A stretch of 8,167 nt of DNA, taken from contig JAGZZN010000070.1 in assembly GCA_018377375.1 (NCBI GenBank), positions 1 through 8,167 on the forward strand, in the 5' to 3' direction. The position numbers were made by a program, and so were the translations under genes. Below, piece after piece: positions 1 through 4,873 of the stretch. The DNA comes from Streptococcus parasanguinis (GTDB lineage: Bacteria; Bacillota; Bacilli; Lactobacillales; Streptococcaceae). Every line of letters starts with the position of its first letter. Positions within the stretch are counted from its first letter, which is position 1. The notes beneath the pieces were generated by a model, which saw nothing but the letters and a program-made list of their open reading frames with translations, did not search any database and was not told where the DNA came from.

Positions 1-10
1 GCTTAAACTC

Positions 11-38
11 TTTAAAATAGATGGAATCGTGTTATAAT
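11..38 (+). promoter_or_regulatory. Promoter of pflA (extended -10)
   Basis: A perfect -10 hexamer TATAAT lies at 33-38, preceded by TG at 30-31, giving the extended form TGNTATAAT. A -35 candidate TTTAAA (4 of 6 to TTGACA) at 11-16 sits 16 bp upstream. The predicted start of transcription is near 45, leaving a leader of about 30 nt before the pflA ATG. Confidence 0.75.
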
Positions 39-44
39 AAAATC

Positions 45-58
45 ATAAAACGTTTTCA
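45..58. promoter_or_regulatory. Catabolite-responsive element (CcpA cre site) at pflA
   Basis: ATAAAACGTTTTCA matches the cre core TGAAAACGTTTTCA at 12 of 14 positions, including the central ACGT and the right arm. It begins at the predicted transcription start, about 7 nt after the -10 box, a position where CcpA is known to repress by blocking initiation. Regulation of mixed-acid fermentation genes by CcpA is established for streptococci; binding at this site is inferred. Confidence 0.6.
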
Positions 59-75
59 AGAGAAGAGGTTCCTCA

Positions 76-870
76 ATGGAAAATGAAACAGTTGACTATG
101 GAAAAGTAACAGGAATGGTACACTCAACAGAAAGTTTTGGTGCAGTAGACGGGCCTGGGATCCGCTTTATTGTCTTCCTTCAAGGGTGTCAAATGCGGTG
201 TCAATACTGCCACAATCCAGATACTTGGGCAATGGAAACCAACAAGTCCCGTGAGCGGACGGTAGATGATGTCTTAGAAGAAGCCCTCCGTTATCGTGGA
301 TTTTGGGGCGAAAAAGGGGGAATCACTGTCAGTGGTGGAGAAGCCCTCTTGCAGATTGACTTTTTGATTGCACTTTTTACCAAGGCTCAAGAGTTGGGCA
401 TTCATTGTACTTTGGATACCTGTGCTCTTCCTTTCCGGAATACGCCTCGTTATTTGGAAAAATTTGACCGCTTGATGGCAGTGACAGACTTGGTGCTTCT
501 TGATATCAAGGAAATCAATGATGAACGACACAAAATTGTGACCAGCCATACCAATAAAACGATTCTAGCTTGTGCCAAGTATTTGTCTGATATTGGCAAG
601 CCCGTTTGGATTCGCCACGTCTTGGTGCCAGGTTTGACAGACCGAGATGACGACTTGATCGAGCTTGGAAAATTTGTTAAAACCCTTAAAAATGTCGATA
701 AATTTGAGATTCTGCCTTACCATACTATGGGGGAATTCAAATGGCGTGAATTGGGAATTCCGTACAAATTGGAGGGTGTGAAACCACCGACAAAAGAACG
801 GGTCCAAAATGCAAAAGATTTGATGGAAACAGAAAGTTACCAAGATTACCTGAAACGGGTCAAAGGATAA
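76..870 (+). CDS. pflA: Pyruvate formate-lyase-activating enzyme (radical SAM)
   Basis: This 264-residue cytoplasmic protein is the activase that uses a [4Fe-4S] cluster and S-adenosylmethionine to place the glycyl radical on pyruvate formate-lyase, enabling anaerobic cleavage of pyruvate to acetyl-CoA and formate. The radical-SAM cluster motif CxxxCxxC is at C38, C42 and C45, followed by HNPDTW, the family's typical continuation. The SAM-binding SGGE motif is at 86-89 within GGITVSGGEALLQ. Length agrees with streptococcal PflA. The ATG at 76 is chosen because AAGAGG at 63-68 lies 7 nt upstream and the promoter is just before it. The gene is monocistronic: it has its own promoter, a cre site and a terminator, and the pfl structural gene is not in this window. 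Related activases of other glycyl-radical enzymes carry an extra ferredoxin-like insert after the CxxxCxxC motif; none is present, which favours PflA. Confidence 0.95.
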   Translation: MENETVDYGKVTGMVHSTESFGAVDGPGIRFIVFLQGCQMRCQYCHNPDTWAMETNKSRERTVDDVLEEALRYRGFWGEKGGITVSGGEALLQIDFLIALFTKAQELGIHCTLDTCALPFRNTPRYLEKFDRLMAVTDLVLLDIKEINDERHKIVTSHTNKTILACAKYLSDIGKPVWIRHVLVPGLTDRDDDLIELGKFVKTLKNVDKFEILPYHTMGEFKWRELGIPYKLEGVKPPTKERVQNAKDLMETESYQDYLKRVKG

Positions 871-877
871 AAAGTAT

Positions 878-906
878 AGACAGTTGGTCACTCCAGCTGT
901 CTTTTC
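878..906 (+). terminator. Rho-independent terminator of pflA
   Basis: AGACAGTTGG (878-887) pairs with CCAGCTGTCT (893-902) through ten pairs, one of them G-T, around a 5-nt loop TCACT. A T tract (902-905) follows. It begins 8 nt after the pflA stop. Confidence 0.85.
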
Positions 907-929
907 TATTGAAATGCACAACTATTCCC

Positions 930-958
930 TTTCTTTAAATGGCAAAACGTGCTAAAAT
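930..958 (+). promoter_or_regulatory. Promoter of ppaC (extended -10)
   Basis: TAAAAT at 953-958 is preceded by TGC at 950-952, giving an extended -10. The -35 region at about 930-935 (TTTCTT) is poor, as expected for a promoter leaning on the TGN element. The predicted start is near 965, giving a 30-nt leader. Confidence 0.6.
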
Positions 959-994
959 AGAGTGAATCTATAAATGAAATAAAGAGGTAGAAAC

Positions 995-1930
995 ATGTCA
1001 AAAATTCTCGTTTTTGGTCACCAAAATCCTGACTCAGATGCTATCGGCTCATCTGTAGCTTTTGCTTATCTTGCAAAAGAAGCTTATGGTTTGGATACAG
1101 AAGCAGTGGCTCTTGGAACTCCAAATGAAGAAACAGCTTTCGTATTGGACTATTTTGGTGTGGAAGCACCACGCGTCATCACATCAGCTAAAGCAGAAGG
1201 TGCAGAACAAGTCATCTTGACGGACCACAATGAATTCCAACAATCTGTTTCAGATATTGCTGAAGTAGAAGTTTATGGTGTAGTGGATCACCACCGTGTG
1301 GCTAACTTTGAAACTGCCAGCCCACTTTACATGCGTTTGGAACCAGTAGGATCAGCATCTTCTATCGTTTACCGCATGTTTAAAGAACACGGTGTAGCAG
1401 TGCCAAAAGAATTGGCAGGTTTGATGCTTTCAGGTTTGATTTCAGATACTCTTCTTTTGAAATCTCCAACAACACACCCATCTGATAAAGTGATTGCGCC
1501 AGAATTGGCTGAATTGGCTGGTGTCAACTTGGAAGAATACGGTCTTGCCATGCTCAAGGCTGGTACTAACTTGGCAAGCAAATCAGCAGAAGAATTGATC
1601 GACATCGATGCTAAGACTTTTGAATTGAACGGAAATAACGTTCGTGTGGCTCAAGTGAATACAGTTGATATTGCGGAAGTTTTGGAACGCCAAGCTGAAA
1701 TCGAAGCAGCTATCCAAGCTGCCAATGCAGCTAACGGCTACTCTGACTTTGTTTTGATGATTACAGACATCGTCAACTCAAACTCAGAAATCTTGGCTCT
1801 TGGTGCCAACATGGACAAGGTAGAAGCAGCCTTCAACTTCAAACTTGAAAACAATCATGCTTTTCTTCCAGGTGCCGTTTCACGTAAGAAACAAGTGGTT
1901 CCTCAATTGACTGAAAGCTTTAATGCTTAA
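995..1930 (+). CDS. ppaC: Manganese-dependent inorganic pyrophosphatase, family II
   Basis: The product hydrolyses pyrophosphate to two phosphates in the cytoplasm, pulling forward nucleic acid, aminoacyl-tRNA and other biosynthetic reactions. At 311 residues it matches the well-studied streptococcal family II enzymes. The DHH domain shows the metal ligands in order: H9, D13 and D15 in GHQNPDSDAIGSS, D77 in LTDHNE, H99 in the DHH signature 98-100, and D151 in ISDTLLL. The C-terminal DHHA2 domain carries the substrate-binding SRKKQ motif at 296-300. It is not a nanoRNase or RecJ, which share DHH but have a different C-terminal domain. The ATG at 995 has AAAGAGG at 981-987, 7 nt upstream. Codon use is strongly biased (many GAA, GCT, CCA, GGT), as for a highly expressed gene, more so than in the neighbouring genes. 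No regulator is evident beyond the promoter. Confidence 0.97.
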   Translation: MSKILVFGHQNPDSDAIGSSVAFAYLAKEAYGLDTEAVALGTPNEETAFVLDYFGVEAPRVITSAKAEGAEQVILTDHNEFQQSVSDIAEVEVYGVVDHHRVANFETASPLYMRLEPVGSASSIVYRMFKEHGVAVPKELAGLMLSGLISDTLLLKSPTTHPSDKVIAPELAELAGVNLEEYGLAMLKAGTNLASKSAEELIDIDAKTFELNGNNVRVAQVNTVDIAEVLERQAEIEAAIQAANAANGYSDFVLMITDIVNSNSEILALGANMDKVEAAFNFKLENNHAFLPGAVSRKKQVVPQLTESFNA

Positions 1931-1935
1931 TGATA

Positions 1936-1951
1936 AATGGGGAAACCCATT
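1936..1951 (+). other. GNRA-loop hairpin after ppaC
   Basis: AATGGG (1936-1941) and CCCATT (1946-1951) form a perfect 6-bp stem around GAAA, a GNRA tetraloop. TTAAT at 1927-1931 (spanning the ppaC stop) can extend it with ATTAA at 1952-1956 if GATA (1932-1935) bulges out. It has no T tract, so it is not a terminator on its own. It lies only 3 nt before the terminator hairpin and may protect the ppaC 3' end from exonucleases; this role is inferred. Confidence 0.5.
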
Positions 1952-1954
1952 ATT

Positions 1955-1979
1955 AAAAAGGAGTTTCGACTCCTTTTTT
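1955..1979 (+). terminator. Rho-independent terminator of ppaC (UUCG loop)
   Basis: AAAAAGGAGT (1955-1964) and ACTCCTTTTT (1969-1978) form a perfect 10-bp stem closed by the very stable TTCG tetraloop, with six T residues at 1974-1979. The hairpin ends 14 nt before the next ATG, so it separates ppaC from the downstream hydrolase gene while that gene has no visible promoter of its own. Confidence 0.9.
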
Positions 1980-1993
1980 GCTAGGAGAAGATC

Positions 1994-2506
1994 ATGTTAG
2001 AGACGGGCGATTTGATTTTTGTGAGAGAAGATACGGAAATGGGGCAGGCCATCCAGGTATCTACTGGCAACTATAGCCATGTGGCTATCTTTTTGGACGG
2101 TTTCATTTATCATGCCACGGTAGAAGGTGGCGTCCTTTCCCAAGCCCCTGAGGACTTCTTTGAAGCTGGAAAAGTCTATGACCTTTATCGTTATGCGCAG
2201 ATTGATTGTCCAGAGGTCAAAAAGCGGGCAGAAAACCTTTTAGGGGCCCCCTACAATGCTTCCTTTTATCCGGATGGAGATGGTTATTACTGTTCCCAGT
2301 TCATTGCTGAACTACTTCCTATTTTTGAAACCATTCCCATGAAGTTTGGAGATGAGGAACAAGAGATTAGTTCGTTTTGGGAAGATTACTACAGAGAGCT
2401 TGGTCTAGCGGTTCCTTTAGATCAGCCCGGGACCAACCCGAGTCAGTTAGCCCAATCACCACAGCTACAGTTTAAAGAAAGGTATTTGGATGATTTGGAT
2501 TCATGA
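1994..2506 (+). CDS. YiiX/YebB-like permuted NlpC/P60 (papain-fold) cysteine hydrolase
   Basis: A 170-residue protein of the circularly permuted papain-like family (C92/DUF830 type). It opens with the family's GDLIFV strand (5-10). The catalytic histidine H29 lies in the motif SHVAIFL, and the nucleophile C100 lies in YYCSQFIAELL. His before Cys is the order expected of the permuted branch and opposite to ordinary NlpC/P60 enzymes. There is no signal peptide or membrane segment, so it should act in the cytoplasm; the amide or ester substrate is unknown. Residues from about 140 on form an acidic, proline- and glutamine-containing tail outside the core. The start is set by AGGAG at 1983-1987, 6 nt before the ATG. 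It follows ppaC by 63 bp, and the ppaC terminator fills most of that gap. Expression therefore probably depends on readthrough, tying it loosely to ppaC. Family assignment is confident; biochemical role is not known. Confidence 0.8.
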   Translation: MLETGDLIFVREDTEMGQAIQVSTGNYSHVAIFLDGFIYHATVEGGVLSQAPEDFFEAGKVYDLYRYAQIDCPEVKKRAENLLGAPYNASFYPDGDGYYCSQFIAELLPIFETIPMKFGDEEQEISSFWEDYYRELGLAVPLDQPGTNPSQLAQSPQLQFKERYLDDLDS

Positions 2507-2578
2507 AACAACAATCTGAATCTTTGATACAGTTTATAAGAGTTGCATCAAACTAAAGAAAAATATGTTCTACGTTCG

Positions 2579-2607
2579 AATACAACTTGTAAAAGTTGTA
2601 TTTTTTT
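2579..2607 (+). terminator. Rho-independent terminator after the YiiX-like gene
   Basis: AATACAACTT (2579-2588) and AAGTTGTATT (2593-2602) form a perfect 10-bp stem with a GTAA loop, followed by T residues through 2607. It lies about 70 nt after the hydrolase stop. The 2507-2578 stretch before it holds no gene or convincing promoter. The hairpin insulates the metallo-hydrolase/TetR pair from upstream transcription. Confidence 0.85.
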
Positions 2608-2628
2608 CTAATATCCTCTGGATGTTTC

Positions 2629-2657
2629 TTGTTTAGACTGATAAAATATGATATACT
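2629..2657 (+). promoter_or_regulatory. Promoter of the MBL-hydrolase/TetR operon
   Basis: A -35 candidate TTGTTT (2629-2634) and a -10 TATACT (2652-2657) are separated by exactly 17 bp. The -10 is extended by TATGA, giving the TNTGN form often seen in pneumococcal-type promoters. The predicted start is about 2664, which is the first base of the operator palindrome. Confidence 0.7.
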
Positions 2658-2663
2658 TCACAA

Positions 2664-2688
2664 AAAAACTAACCACTGGTTAGTTTTT
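2664..2688. promoter_or_regulatory. 25-bp perfect palindrome, predicted TetR-family operator
   Basis: Arms AAAAACTAACCA (2664-2675) and TGGTTAGTTTTT (2677-2688) are perfect inverted repeats around a single C at 2676. The core ACTAACCA-N-TGGTTAGT has the size and symmetry of TetR/AcrR operators. It starts at the predicted +1 and ends 11 nt before the AAAGGAGG ribosome site, so a bound repressor would block initiation or escape. The second gene of this operon encodes a TetR-type protein, the obvious ligand. As RNA it would also form a hairpin in the 5' leader, but too few T residues follow the stem for efficient termination without the leader being very short. Confidence 0.8.
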
Positions 2689-2714
2689 GCTGGAAATCAA
2701 AGGAGGAAGTAAAT

Positions 2715-3416
2715 ATGTCTTTCTTGTATCGTTTATTAACACGTACAAAACAAATCAGTCCACATATAAAAAAGTTTGAGTTCGAATTGGGCATTTTTGT
2801 TGTCAGCATATGGCTAGTTGAATCATCTGGTCGCTTTTATGTGATTGATACGGGAATGCGAGGAATGGAGAAGTACGCTGCCCAGTTTTTACTCCCACAA
2901 AAAATCGAAGCAATTTTCCTGACCCATGGACATCCAGATCACATCAAAGGTTTGCCCTATCTTAGACAGTACTTTGGTAACATCCCTACTTTAATCAGTG
3001 AGAAGGAATTCCCCTATATTTCAGGCAAAGAGCCTTTTCCAAATAGAAAAGAGAAAGAAAAAGTCATTTTTGACCCGGCTACTTTTATAACTGTTGAAAG
3101 TCAAGAGGGTCAAGACTTGTTAAGTAGGGCAGGATTAAAACCCCTATTTTCTCCTGGTCATTCCCCTGGTCATGTTGTTTATTACCATGAAGAGGATCAA
3201 GTTTTAATTGCTGGAGACCTTTTTACAGCTACGAGAAATGGAAAGTTGCGTCCACCAATGAAAGGATATACAGCAGATATGAGACAAGCTTTAGCTAGTG
3301 GAGAAAGAATTATCAAGAGATATTCGCAGGCACTTGTTAGTGTTTGTCATGGTAGTGAGGTAAAAGATGCAGTACGAGATTTTGAGGCATCGGATGGGTT
3401 TAAAGGGAGTTTGTAA
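2715..3416 (+). CDS. Metallo-beta-lactamase-fold metallo-hydrolase
   Basis: A 233-residue soluble protein with every metal-binding motif of the MBL fold intact. D45 lies in VIDTG. The HxHxDH motif is at H71, H73, D75 and H76 (THGHPDH). The third-site histidine H149 lies in SPGHSPGH, the bridging aspartate D168 in AGD, and the last histidine H212 in CHG. This is a two-metal site typical of glyoxalase II, lactonase and related hydrolases. No signal peptide is seen, so it is cytoplasmic and unlikely to be a drug-resistance beta-lactamase. It lacks the extra domains of RNase J, flavodiiron or persulfide-dioxygenase proteins. The ATG at 2715 has an ideal AAAGGAGG (2699-2706), 8 nt upstream. It is translationally coupled to the TetR gene. 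The substrate is not deducible; control by a ligand-responsive repressor suggests an inducible role against a small ester, lactone or thioester compound. Confidence 0.88.
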   Translation: MSFLYRLLTRTKQISPHIKKFEFELGIFVVSIWLVESSGRFYVIDTGMRGMEKYAAQFLLPQKIEAIFLTHGHPDHIKGLPYLRQYFGNIPTLISEKEFPYISGKEPFPNRKEKEKVIFDPATFITVESQEGQDLLSRAGLKPLFSPGHSPGHVVYYHEEDQVLIAGDLFTATRNGKLRPPMKGYTADMRQALASGERIIKRYSQALVSVCHGSEVKDAVRDFEASDGFKGSL

Positions 3417-3994
3417 TGGCAAAGGATACAAGATCTAGAATTATCAGGGCAGCCGAAGAACTTTTCCGGACAGAATCTCAGCAAAAAGTAGGAATCAGGC
3501 AGATTGCTCAAGCTGCAGGATGTTCACATACAGCTATTTATCAGTATTTTAAAAAGAAAGAGGATATATTATATGCAGTAGCGGAAAAACCGTTAACTCA
3601 TCTCTATCATACTTGCTTAGAAATCAGTCATTCCAAGCAGAATGATAAGGAACGTCTGCTTCAAATCTGTCAAACATACGTGGATTTTGGGTTTAGAGAA
3701 CGTAATATTTATGAATTATTGATTTTTTACCGTGGAGAGCATGAAGATTCAGGCGATTGTTCGCAACCGTTGATGCAATTGAGAATGAAAAGTTATCGTT
3801 TGTTGGAAGAAGCTATTGATGTCTTTTTACCGAAAGACTTATCTGATGCAGAAGCGCTAAATATTCGTAGTGGAATCTTTATTTTTTTACATGGCTTAGT
3901 GAGTATCTACAGTAGGGACAATGAAGAATGTCCAGAACGCATTAAGCAACTACTGACTGATTTTATTTCTTTTAAAATAATAGAAATGAAATGA
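3416..3994 (+). CDS. TetR/AcrR-family transcriptional regulator
   Basis: A 192-residue protein with the TetR-family DNA-binding domain at residues 5-52. Helix 1 is IIRAAEELF, and the helix-turn-helix IRQIAQAAGCSHTAIYQYF (27-45) is followed by KKKEDIL, the family signature. The C-terminal ligand domain (about 60-190) is variable; GIFIFLHGLVSI near 153-164 resembles the WHG-type TetR C-terminal domain. The start codon overlaps the stop of the metallo-hydrolase (TAATG), and AAAGGGAG at 3402-3409 lies 6 nt upstream inside that gene, so the two are co-transcribed and coupled. The 25-bp palindrome at the operon promoter is its likely operator, making the pair autoregulated. Ligand unknown. Two cysteines (C67, C85) lie in the ligand domain, but nothing shows redox sensing. 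Confidence 0.9.
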   Translation: MAKDTRSRIIRAAEELFRTESQQKVGIRQIAQAAGCSHTAIYQYFKKKEDILYAVAEKPLTHLYHTCLEISHSKQNDKERLLQICQTYVDFGFRERNIYELLIFYRGEHEDSGDCSQPLMQLRMKSYRLLEEAIDVFLPKDLSDAEALNIRSGIFIFLHGLVSIYSRDNEECPERIKQLLTDFISFKIIEMK

Positions 3995-4035
3995 GTTGGA
4001 ATAACTTATGGGGCTTCTACAGTAAACTTGGATTG

Positions 4036-4056
4036 AAAAGACTAAGTTCTTTTATT
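4036..4056 (+). terminator. Possible weak terminator after the TetR gene
   Basis: AAAAGA (4036-4041) and TCTTTT (4048-4053) form a short A/T-rich stem with a 6-nt loop, followed by ATTG and further T-rich sequence. The stem is weak and lacks a solid T tract, so termination is doubtful. The rest of 3995-4120 shows no gene. Confidence 0.25.
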
Positions 4057-4118
4057 GCCTTATTTTCCCCTCTTGCCTGCCTATCCATAAATTGAAGATT
4101 TTGTCCTTTGGTATTGAT

Positions 4119-4147
4119 TTCGCTTAAACTAATTTTTATGTTACAAT
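4119..4147 (+). promoter_or_regulatory. Promoter of the DUF1803-type gene (extended -10)
   Basis: TACAAT at 4142-4147 is preceded by TATGT (4137-4141), an extended -10 of TNTGN form. The -35 at 17 bp spacing is TTCGCT (4119-4124), only 3 of 6 to consensus. The predicted start near 4154 gives a leader of about 30 nt. Confidence 0.55.
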
Positions 4148-4184
4148 AAGAACGAACCGATAAAACAGTAAACGAGACCTATTT

Positions 4185-4835
4185 ATGATTACAATCATTA
4201 ATCCTACACGTTTGACACGTCAGCCATTTTTCAAGGACTTGATCAACTTTTTGGATCAGCACGACGATGTGATCCTGCGGCAAATCAAGGCCCAATTTCC
4301 AGATCAACCAGTGGATAAGCTGATGGAGGAGTATATCAAAGCGGGATTCATCCTTCGAGAAAATAAACGCTACACCCTCAACCTGCCCTTCTTGGAGTCA
4401 GCTGATCGAGTGGACCTGGATCAGGAGGTCTTTGTTCGAGAGGACAGTGCAGTTTATCAAGAATTAAAAGCCAAGGTCTTCCAAACGGAACTCCGCAACA
4501 CGACCAATGCAGCGATTCTCATAGAGGAGACGGACTTTGCGCGACATGCACAGACCCTTTCCAATTACTTTTATAAGGTAGCTCACCAATACCCATTGAC
4601 GGAAGATCAAGAAAAGCTCTATGCCATCTTGGGAGATGTCAATCCCGAGTATGCTCTTAAGTATATGACCAGCTTTTTGCTCAAATTTCTCAAAAAAGAA
4701 GTAGTCCAGCAAAAGCGCAAGGACATCTTTGTCGATAGTTTAGAAATCTTAGGTTATATCAGCAAAAATGATGAAGGCAAATATGAATTAGCAGTGGACT
4801 TGGATAAGGAAAGACTGATGTTTATGAAGCAATAG
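4185..4835 (+). CDS. DUF1803-type protein of unknown function
   Basis: A 216-residue soluble, charged protein. I recognise it as resembling the streptococcal DUF1803 proteins encoded next to murE; no function is established. Two segments look alike. Residues 44-70 contain DKLMEEYIKAGFI then KRYTLNL, and residues 180-207 contain DIFVDSLEILGYI then GKYELAV. Each is a helix ending in G-F/Y-I followed by a hairpin-like K/R-Y-x-L strand, the look of a winged-helix wing. A helical middle region (85-175) links them. There is no signal peptide or membrane segment. The start ATG at 4185 has only a weak ribosome site (CGAGA at 4173-4177), but no better in-frame start is nearby and the promoter sits just upstream. 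It converges on murE, with a shared terminator between them. Context alone hints at, but does not show, a role in wall synthesis or its control. Confidence 0.75.
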   Translation: MITIINPTRLTRQPFFKDLINFLDQHDDVILRQIKAQFPDQPVDKLMEEYIKAGFILRENKRYTLNLPFLESADRVDLDQEVFVREDSAVYQELKAKVFQTELRNTTNAAILIEETDFARHAQTLSNYFYKVAHQYPLTEDQEKLYAILGDVNPEYALKYMTSFLLKFLKKEVVQQKRKDIFVDSLEILGYISKNDEGKYELAVDLDKERLMFMKQ

Positions 4836-4837
4836 AA

Positions 4838-4862
4838 AAGGCTAGGAAAATTTCCTAGCCTT
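4838..4862. terminator. Bidirectional terminator between the DUF1803-type gene and murE
   Basis: AAGGCTAGGAAA (4838-4849) and TTTCCTAGCCTT (4851-4862) are perfect 12-bp inverted arms around one A. On the plus strand TTGTTTCGTTT follows; on the minus strand the stem continues into TTTTCTATT. It is therefore built to stop both converging genes, and the two stop codons flank it within 12 nt. Confidence 0.88.
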
Positions 4863-4873
4863 GTTTCGTTTGA

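Noticed and set aside
565..921. Minus-strand 118-codon open frame opposite pflA (and a shorter one at 274-549)
   Set aside because: They lie antisense to a clearly functional radical-SAM gene, have no ribosome site or promoter, and read as low-complexity shadow protein.
942..955. Possible cre site over the ppaC promoter (around AAAACGTG)
   Set aside because: Only the central CG and left A residues match; the right half lacks the conserved pattern.
969..974. TATAAA as a second -10 for ppaC
   Set aside because: It would start transcription at or inside the ribosome site; the extended -10 at 950-958 is better placed.
1955..1963. AAAAAGGAG as a ribosome site upstream of the YiiX-like gene
   Set aside because: It is the left arm of the ppaC terminator and lies about 30 nt before the ATG; AGGAG at 1983-1987 is correctly spaced.
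2523..2552. TTTGAT...ATCAAA inverted repeat downstream of the YiiX-like gene
   Set aside because: A six-base stem with an 18-base loop and no T tract; the real terminator is at 2579-2607.
2575..2582. TTCGAATA, one base off the competence sigma-X box TACGAATA
   Set aside because: It overlaps the left arm of a terminator hairpin, and no gene starts within reach before that terminator, so it could drive nothing.
4122..4130. GCTTAAACT shared between the DUF1803-type promoter region and positions 1-9 before pflA
   Set aside because: The spacing to the -10 differs (20 versus 33 bases from motif start) and the match stops after nine A/T-rich bases, so chance is the simpler reading.
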